Part shown: in pieces, positions 56,788 through 64,000 of the stretch
Position numbering within the stretch: position 1 is the stretch's first letter
Layout: every line of letters begins with the position of its first letter
Source: Clarireedia homoeocarpa
Taxonomy: Eukaryota > Ascomycota > Leotiomycetes > Helotiales > Rutstroemiaceae
Direction: 5' to 3'
Assembly (NCBI GenBank): GCA_001465935.1
Contig: LNKV01000009.1
Location: forward strand, 434,001 to 498,000
Length of the DNA stretch: 64,000 nucleotides
Translations under genes and position numbers: made by a program
The notes under the pieces: model-generated
Seen by the model: only the letters and a program-made list of their open reading frames with translations
Told to the model about the DNA's origin: nothing
The model's database searches: none

Positions 56788-59247
56788 TAGGGTAATAAAT
56801 CAAAGTACTATACTCTGTACTCATAATGTGAAATAGGGATACACTGTCAGAAATTGCAATTTGGTACAGGCATATATGTATATAGCTTCACATGACCTCG
56901 CTGGCTGGCGATCCTATGAAATTAAAAGCTCCGGAGCGATGGCTCCAAAGAAAGATCGAGTTGTTTTGAGTCGTCAGTGAAACTTAAATATGCACCCCTG
57001 ACAGACCCTTATATGTGTTTCAAGCTGTGGCTCTAGTACAAATTTAGTGCACACAGCAGTGGGAGATGTTCAATCTCGGGTAGAAGGCAGCGTAGGAAGC
57101 AAACACTGTAGTAGTCTTACTCCAGCTTTACTGGCATATAGCATTGGATGAAGAAACAACTGGTGTATCATGTCAGCCCTGAGGTTGGTAGACGGAAAGG
57201 TCTAGACGTTCTGACTGAAAGTATCCGGTGTGAAGGAGCTTATGAATTGTGCCGAGTTTTGTGTAGGATGCGTACATCGCTCCATAGAGTGAGTGGGCTG
57301 GCAACTCGGGACCGAGATCTGATATCTGCCAGCGTACAAATTGTTAAAGATATGCGTTCCTTGGTCTAGTGAGATGCGATGAAATGAAATGGGTGGATTG
57401 GGGGGAGGGGGAGGGGGTTGAGAGCGTGGCTAGCAGCATAGCATGTACTCCGTGCTGGTGGAGTTCCTTTTTACGGGGCCTTTTAACACAGTACTGTAGA
57501 ACTAAGTAAGTTTAACACAAAAGTTTGGACGAAAAGCTTGGTTGCTAGTTATGTTTACCCGTTCATTCGAGAATAGGAAACGTAGAACCTCGGATACGGT
57601 GGTAGCGCTTTCTACTATTGCGACTCACATCCGGGTCAAAACGTGGGTAGAACTACGGAGCGTCCTTCGCACGCCTATTTGTGGTGGAGGCAAAACTCTA
57701 TGGGAATTCCGATCGGCTTCTTGGTGATCACAGTGCGTGCGTGCGTAGGGAGGAGCACTGGGCATGTTTTGGTTAGAGAGACACTGGGATACAGCAGAAA
57801 GGGGGTTGTACTTGGTACGGTATCCTTCTGCGGGGAAACTCAGCTCTCCTATGGTCCTATGGTCCTATGGTCCTGTGCTGTGGTGTGATGTGATTCACAT
57901 GCAAGCATTTCCATTCGAAGATGGGGAAATTCAGGTGAGCACAGAACAATGTTTGGGTCGACAGGCTCACCATGTTTCCTTAATTGGAAATGTGCGTGCG
58001 ATAGGATAGTACAGATGACGGAAGAATTGACGGTGAGGTGAGCCATTCGCTAGCCACTTCGATAGTGTCCTCCTGTATATATTTTGTTCTGGAAACGCAG
58101 GTGACGATTAGTATGCATTTTCTCGCGGTAGATTGGCTTGCTGAAGCTAAAAGAAATGACAGCGGGATTGTCGTTAATTGCTTTTGCGATACTTTCCAGC
58201 TGCAGCTGTCTTGCGTGCAGTGGCTGGGTTTTTTACGAAAAGTGTGTTGAACGGTAGATCTTCACGAGAACTTTGGACGGCAGCATGAAACTATACGACC
58301 ATGGAGAGACCGAGCACTCGGCCATTTTTGCTCTTCCTCCAGACGTCCTAGTGCACTCACTCCCAATGATACCAGGACTGTACTGCCACCAAAATGACCG
58401 ACTGACTCTGCTGCCGGCTCCAAAAGTCATGTCTCCGCCGCAGAGCGGGCCGCCTCTGACGTCCAAAATTCTCCTCAAGAGTCCATTCTCGATCAAGCTA
58501 CGGAAATAATGCCAGACAATCCCAGCGAGCCCAGGTGATGCCCTTCTACTAGTGACTAGCCAGGACCGCCCTGACAGTACAAGACTTTATCGTCAGCAAC
58601 CCTGAACCTGATCCTACACTAAGGCCAGCCAGTCCCAATCATGTATCGCAAAGCTTGCAGGGTGGTAGCAGGGTGGTAGCAGGGTGGTAGCAGGGTGGTC
58701 GCAGGGGAGACTCACATTTTGGTTCAAGGATAAGGCCTGGCAGAGATTGCAATTTGACCCAGACGTTCATCCTACATCTCCAATTGTCAAGGTGAAATTT
58801 CCGATCGATTAACTCCCAGGATTTTTCCGTTCCTTTTGCTATTGTATACTTGGATGATTTGTTCTGTTCCGACATGATATGAGCCATCCTTCGCCAACCT
58901 CACCGTATTCTCTGCTTTGATCGGGAAGAAGTTCTCAATAAGTCAAGCAGATTCGTGAGGAAGGAAAAAAAGTATCGCAGCTTGGAGCAGCCACCAAACC
59001 CATTGTATGCCCGGCCGAATAACGACTCGAGACCTCTAGCGGCATTCAGAAGTCCCCCTACGTCCTTTTTCGATTGAACGACATGATGTCTCATTGACGA
59101 ACGATACGGCGGCACGAATGAAAACATCTACCTACGTCCGCTCCGCATAACGGCTCACATCACTTCCACGAGGACATTGGTAAGGCAAAGCCGATTGCAT
59201 CCGGATAAGCTGTACCACTCATCACCTCGGTCGCTTCATTGACGAAG
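56788..59247. other. 2.4-kb intergenic region
   Basis: 3' flank of Hop1 and promoter of the 767-aa protein. Includes a tandem ggtcctat block (57852-57876) and an 11-bp repeat at about 58661-58704. No credible gene; short open frames have no domain. Confidence 0.5.
58660..58704. repeat. 11-bp tandem repeat, about 4 copies
   Basis: Unit agggtggtagc repeated three times exactly and once as agggtggtcgc. Confidence 0.85.
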
Positions 59248-61551
59248 ATGGGGCGCTCTTCGAAATTCTCCTTCCCCATACCTGGGCGCAAGCGCAGTTT
59301 GAGTAAAGATCCGGCGTTCCTACCGACAAGGACAGCTCATATGGGCCTATCGAAAGCGGAGCAAATATTAGGGACAGGCAGTGTCGTGCCTGGAGAATGG
59401 AGGCGGCCCAGTTCGAGAGCAAGTGGCATGAGCATTGCAATTTCGGAATCTACACATTCGGCAATATCAGCTAATGATAATGGAAGTGCTAATGAGCAAT
59501 GGGATGGAGAATCGGCGGTTTTGCCAAAACGCGAAATGGTTGGACAGAAGGCCTCGTCTACTGTATTGGGTCAGCGTTTTGGTGACGATATGGCTACGGA
59601 GACATCTACGGTACACCGGTTGAGGAATGAGGATTCTACATCGACGTTGAAATCACACTATGATCGACATAAGTCACCCCTTGCGATATCGCAACAAACA
59701 TCGGCTTCTTCCTCACGGGATATGGCTCTGCGGAAAGGACTTCCAGCAGCAAGCAATCGAAGCCCCTTGCTTCAGGTTGATTTTGCTGATCCCTGGGACC
59801 AAGCTGGTCAACACTCGGCAACGAATGACCAAGGCTTAGTAGATGCCGATCGCAAGAAATCAGGAAAATTGGGGTTGTCATCATTCTTCCACAGATCTGG
59901 AAGGAAGACTCCTGAACCAGAGCATGTTCCTGGCTCATCAAGGTTATTGGGTCCAGAGCATAGGTCGATTAGGAATAGGCTTGTGAAAGCTCCATCCAAG
60001 GAGTCGCTTCAATTACAAACTCGAAGTGTTCATTCAACAAAGTCCCGCGAGCATCAACGTCTAGGTCAGATCGAGGACGGCCTTTCGCAAAACCCACCTA
60101 GAAAATATGATCAGCAACTACCGCGCACCACCTATATGAGACCCATTCCAGAAAGTGATGCTCCTGAACATCTTCAGATACCGTCCCAGATCACCAGAAG
60201 AGGCAGCGAGGCGAGGTCAGGTCCCTTGAGCCCTGATCAGCGAGATGCACATAGAAGGATGGATGACATTCATTCCGGTACTGCAGACAGAGAACCTCTC
60301 CAACGGAAGAACAGTCGTGCCGACAACAAGGCCCGCATAAGCATAATCTCTTCCAGCACAGGTATTTCGAGCACAGCTAGCGTCTCGAGTCACAATACCA
60401 AGACTTCTAGGCAAACAGGTCAGAGTATCTTCTCCACTGCTGACCTCCAGCAAAGTAGCGTACTGTCCTTATCATCAGACTCGGATGAAGATTTCTCGGA
60501 TATCGAACCAGCAAAAGCACGAGATAACATGTCGATTGGAAAAGCGTCGCATGCTGAGAGTGAAATCATCCCTCCTGCTCTTCAACAACGCTTAAATACC
60601 ATACCTAGTATAGCACGGCGGTCTTCAGGAATGAAGAACACAAGTTCGAAAAAAGCAGCAGCATCGTCAGCTTCCTTCCTCGCGGTTACGGATCCAGCTT
60701 TATGGCCAGCACCACCACGCCAAATATCCGCGAAACGTGATCCCACAAAGGTCCAAGATGTCAAGTCAACTGCTACATCCAGAAAGGTTTCCACCTCTTC
60801 CAAGAAATCCTCGCAGCAACCTACCCCACCACAATCCCCCAAGTTAGCCGCAGTCGACAACAGCGATGCCGCCTCCGTCCGAACCACCGCCAGTGGTCGC
60901 ATGATGGCCGTAACGAAGCAAGAAGAAGCACTACTTGAAGCCCTCCGAAAGAAGAGAGCACGCATGAGGGAGAAGATCATCGAGGAACTCGAAACTGGCA
61001 AACCCCCTCCCAGAGCCCCGCAGCGCTCATCCTCCCGTTTCTCCAAAGCCTCATCCATAGACACCATCCGACCCGGCACCGAGCGCGTCCCCTTATATAT
61101 CGACCCCGCCATCATGAACGCGCCGATCATGCAAGAACAGCAAACCAACTTCAACAAGAGGGAATCACTACCACCACCGCCAACAACAACCGATCTCAGC
61201 GACTTCCTTATGCTCGCCTCCTCCGACGACGATTCCACGCCGAGAAGTAGCAAACTCCCCAGCAAGAGCAGCCGAGCCGATCAAAAACGCGGTCACGAAA
61301 CGACGAAGAACGATAGTAATGTCGGGCGTCCGCGATCGCCACCACAGGAGACGTTGAAGATTACTGGCACGGGGGTGGGCGTGCAGGAGGAAGTCGTCGA
61401 AGATGGGCAGAAGGAGAAAAAGGGCAACAGGAAGCGTAATACGAGCATTGGGGTTAGGTTTGTGGGGGAGCTTAAATGTGTGGTTGAGCAGAAGGATTAT
61501 ATTCTGGATGAGTCGGCGAATAGTAGTAGTGAGGGGGTTTGGGGGTTGTAG
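59248..61551 (+). CDS. Disordered fungal protein, 767 aa, unknown function
   Basis: Single exon from ATGGGGCGCTCTTCG (MGRSSKFSFPIPGRKRSLSK); the frame is open three codons further, but only to TTG. It is Ser/Arg/Lys-rich, without transmembrane segments, and probably phosphorylated. The best-ordered segment is MAVTKQEEALLEALRKKRAR then MREKIIEELETGKPPP (about 555-590), a short helix found near the C terminus of many filamentous-fungal proteins of unknown role. Other recognisable short motifs are GLSSFFHRSGRKTPEPE and VLSLSSDSDEDFSD (an acidic Ser patch). The C terminus is GVRFVGELKCVVEQKDYILD, a hydrophobic/aromatic tail. I do not recognise an established name. Lack of introns over 2.3 kb is unusual compared with neighbours. 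Confidence 0.8.
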   Translation: MGRSSKFSFPIPGRKRSLSKDPAFLPTRTAHMGLSKAEQILGTGSVVPGEWRRPSSRASGMSIAISESTHSAISANDNGSANEQWDGESAVLPKREMVGQKASSTVLGQRFGDDMATETSTVHRLRNEDSTSTLKSHYDRHKSPLAISQQTSASSSRDMALRKGLPAASNRSPLLQVDFADPWDQAGQHSATNDQGLVDADRKKSGKLGLSSFFHRSGRKTPEPEHVPGSSRLLGPEHRSIRNRLVKAPSKESLQLQTRSVHSTKSREHQRLGQIEDGLSQNPPRKYDQQLPRTTYMRPIPESDAPEHLQIPSQITRRGSEARSGPLSPDQRDAHRRMDDIHSGTADREPLQRKNSRADNKARISIISSSTGISSTASVSSHNTKTSRQTGQSIFSTADLQQSSVLSLSSDSDEDFSDIEPAKARDNMSIGKASHAESEIIPPALQQRLNTIPSIARRSSGMKNTSSKKAAASSASFLAVTDPALWPAPPRQISAKRDPTKVQDVKSTATSRKVSTSSKKSSQQPTPPQSPKLAAVDNSDAASVRTTASGRMMAVTKQEEALLEALRKKRARMREKIIEELETGKPPPRAPQRSSSRFSKASSIDTIRPGTERVPLYIDPAIMNAPIMQEQQTNFNKRESLPPPPTTTDLSDFLMLASSDDDSTPRSSKLPSKSSRADQKRGHETTKNDSNVGRPRSPPQETLKITGTGVGVQEEVVEDGQKEKKGNRKRNTSIGVRFVGELKCVVEQKDYILDESANSSSEGVWGL

Positions 61552-62099
61552 TGTATATGTATATGTCTTAAAACTTTGGGGAAGAAGGAAAAAGGTGGTA
61601 TGGGGGGAGGGGAAAGGAAGGTTTCAACGGAGCATGGACGCTCGCTCAGCTCATACTTACTTGGGTTGGGGGGGGGGGCTTGGTGTTTATTTATTTCTCC
61701 ATGGTTTTTGTTATTGCATCGACATGATTTGGGCGATTTCTGGTTGTTGTTGTTGTTGTTTTTTTGGACATAATACCCCTCGATCTGCATTTTTTGGATT
61801 CAGGTGTTCATTGTTTTTTTATCATTTAATGTTATGTTATATACTCATTCAGAATGGTATAAAAGGACTGGGGTTGGTGGTGATAGTGAAAGGGAGAGGG
61901 GGATTTGGATATAGGGTTGGGGATTGGTGGTTTGGTAAAAATCTCTATCTTGCATTGCATTATTGAATGAGGGGTTTGGTTTGGGGGAGTGGCGGTTATG
62001 TCTTAATGGCCATATTCTTATTTTATTTTTTATTTTTTAACTACTTAACATAGTGCATAGTGCATAGGGAGGGAGCAAAAGGCAAAAGTTGTGGGAAGA

Positions 62100-62257
62100 G
62101 GACTGGACTGGACTGGACTGGACTGGACTGGAACGGATTGGACTGGAACGGACTGGACTGGAACGGACTGTACTGGAACGGACTGGACTGGAACGGACTG
62201 GACTGGAACGGACTGGATTGGACTGGACTGGACTGGACTGGACTGGACTGGACTGGA
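62100..62257. repeat. Pentamer minisatellite (GACTG/GAACG)
   Basis: About 31 units of five bases, mostly gactg, with gaacg variants spaced every two to four units, plus single variants (gattg, gtact). Confidence 0.9.
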
Positions 62258-62404
62258 GAGAGGATAGACAGGCAGGCAGGCAGATATTACTTGGGGAAGA
62301 TGGGAATTTTATACGTGAAAGAAGATACATTAACTCTATAATGAAGACACAAACCCCCGATTTTCAAACGTAGTTTGATTCCTTGAACGTGCTCGGCCTC
62401 TATC

Positions 62405-62456
62405 ACGTTCACGTTCACGTTCACGTTCATGTTCATGTTCATGTTCATGTTCATGT
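62405..62456. repeat. Hexamer repeat gttcac then gttcat
   Basis: About four gttcac units pass into five gttcat units. Confidence 0.9.
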
Positions 62457-62975
62457 CCATCTATCCGGTGCTGTGCAGACGAGAAAGAGCAATAGATTCA
62501 AATAACTTATGAGACGTAATGTAATGTAATATAATATAATGTAATTTCTTATAGTAAGTACCATACATCCCATCCCATCCCATCCAGTCTTTAATCTCCC
62601 TCCCTCCCGTCCCAGGAAATCGATGTATTGTCGTCCTCTCCTCTCCTCTCAACTCGCGTCCCTTGCTTTATCCAAGCTACCTACCTACCTACCTACCTGA
62701 TACCTACCACCTTTTAGCAAACACCAACAACAACAAAATCATTTATTTTCATCGGCCTGCCTGCTCACAACGCAACGCAACGCAACGCATCCAGACTCGT
62801 ACTGTATGTACCTAGTAGAACTAACTCATACTTATTAGCTAGCTCTTTTCTCTCTCTCTCTCACTCTCTCACTCACTCACTCACTCTCGCGCTTGCCTCT
62901 CTAAGCCAAACTGCATTTACTCACAGCTGGTTGGTTTAGTTGCATAAGCATGGCGGGTTTGTTTGTGGAGATTTT

Positions 62976-63011
<36 letters not shown>

Positions 63012-63619
63012 GGGGAGATGGATACTCGTACATGTGTATATATATGCATAAGAACAGTAAATAACAAGAGAAGGAGAGAAAGAAAGAAAGAAAGAATTCA
63101 CTTCGCCTCATCTACATCTACACCTGTGGATAGATTGATGGATGATCAAGTAAGTGAACGGAAAGATACAAAGATCTAGGAAGAGTAGACGGAACGCGGA
63201 TGGAAAGACTCCATTCCATTTAACCTTACATACAGACAGGAAGCAGGTCACGGAGGGGTTGAAATACTAATAGATCGCTAGAGACAGACATATATTCCCC
63301 ACATTAACCTGCAATAATGTATACGATTGTTTTCAGTATCTTTCGCCATCTTTTCCGACGGGAAATCCATCTGTCAGTCCGTCCATTGGTCCGTCCATCA
63401 TCCATGGTATAAATAAATCATCATAAAAACACCCCCTCTCATACTCCTCCCCACAAGCGTCGCTTCTTCCTCCCCGTTTAGTTCCTCCCTCCCCTCCTTC
63501 TCCTCAGCCCATAAAATCTGATATAAGATTTCTGATATAAGATTATAGTAAGCCCGGACCACCCCCAATTACAACTTCGGATTGGTCCATTAAAAAGTAT
63601 AGTTAAGTGATATGGACAT

Positions 63620-63655
63620 ATCTGATCCGGCCAAGTCCCCTGGCCAGGATCAGAT
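63620..63655. repeat. Hairpin-forming inverted repeat
   Basis: atctgatccggcca (63620-63633) pairs with tggccaggatcagat (63641-63655), with one bulged A. The flanks add further partly paired copies (gacatatctgatcc; ggggtcagatatgc). Confidence 0.8.
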
Positions 63656-64000
63656 GTGCCTACGGGGTCAGATATGCTTACCCTAAATCATACTTTTATA
63701 AGGAGCGACAGCGAGTTACCCTTCGGAGCAAGCTGAGAGCGCGAGCGACCAGCGAAAGGCTGGTTGGTCGTCCATGACATCATTCGAGCCTTTCAATGCT
63801 TGGACCTCGCAATCGTATGGCAATAATTGGAGAAAAAATCACACTCGCCGCAGATACGCAGCATGTGTAACGGTATCATTTCAAGTACATTAAAGAGCAA
63901 AAAAAACGAGGGGGAACAGGAAGTGTCCCAACGAGGCTGTCGACAGAATGCAATCCTCTGCATGTAATGTATTTATGAACATAGATACTCAACCAGGAAA

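Larger units (their letters stand above)
61552..64000. other. Gene-free, simple-repeat-rich end of the window
   Basis: About 2.4 kb with a 5-bp minisatellite (62100-62257), a hexamer (gttcac/gttcat)n (62405-62456), a (ctac)n run (about 62678-62699), (cgcaa)n (62770-62789), (ag)n (62979-63007) and nested inverted repeats near 63590-63700. No coding frame was accepted. Confidence 0.6.

Noticed and set aside
62037..62373. Several repetitive frames (GLDWTGLDWN-type and antisense)
   Set aside because: Translations of the pentamer minisatellite; a 5-bp unit is open in several frames by chance.
1..64000. Biosynthetic cluster, operon, CRISPR, rRNA or tRNA genes
   Set aside because: No PKS/NRPS/terpene core, no spaced direct repeats, no rRNA-like segments, and no convincing tRNA A/B-box pair found by eye; a covariance-model scan would be decisive for tRNAs.

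Overview
This window looks like nuclear chromosomal DNA from a filamentous ascomycete. Most genes are interrupted by short introns of about 45 to 170 nt, with GTAAGT-like donors, CTAAC/CTGAC-like branch points and CAG/TAG acceptors. The products are typical fungal proteins: a GH72 glucanosyltransferase, the F-box/WD40 protein Cdc4/FWD1, Sec3, a PEX11-family protein and Hop1. The overall style resembles Leotiomycetes such as Botrytis or Sclerotinia, but that placement is inference. I saw no rRNA, tRNA or CRISPR.

Layout. 0-6 kb: the 3' end of an unidentified gene (+), then a single-pass membrane protein (-) and an MFS monocarboxylate-type transporter (-). 6.6-11.2 kb: the exocyst subunit Sec3 (-). 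12.3-14.8 kb: a 651-aa unknown protein (-) whose only intron carries a MITE-like insertion. 15.8-17.2 kb: a GPI-anchored GH72 enzyme (-). 19-23.3 kb: a small charged protein (+), a one-TM protein (-) and a GNAT acetyltransferase (+). 24.2-27.7 kb: two divergent secreted proteins, one a three-fold repeated cysteine-rich protein (-), the other a double-psi-beta-barrel-like protein (+). 29.2-30.7 kb: a coiled-coil orphan (-). 30.7-34.3 kb: a gene-free, repeat-rich stretch with two more MITE-family copies.

34.3-52.7 kb is a dense housekeeping block: TFIIE beta (-), the TPR/Mlp1 nucleoporin (+), dynactin p27 (-), the complex I 51-kDa subunit (+), a PEX11-family protein with a 17-nt microexon (+), a 4-TM protein (-) and Cdc4/FWD1 (-). 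54.4-56.8 kb: the meiotic HORMA-PHD protein Hop1 (+), divergent from Cdc4. 59.2-61.6 kb: a 767-aa disordered fungal protein (+). The last 2.4 kb is gene-free and full of simple repeats and inverted repeats.

The genes do not form a cluster or operon; the arrangement is ordinary eukaryotic. The least ordinary content is (a) the tandemly duplicated cysteine-rich secreted protein, where the same intron position recurs in two repeats, and (b) a family of about 220-bp elements with 30-bp perfect terminal inverted repeats, one copy of which sits in an intron. Exon coordinates were derived by hand from splice signals and reading-frame continuity, and none has been checked against transcripts.
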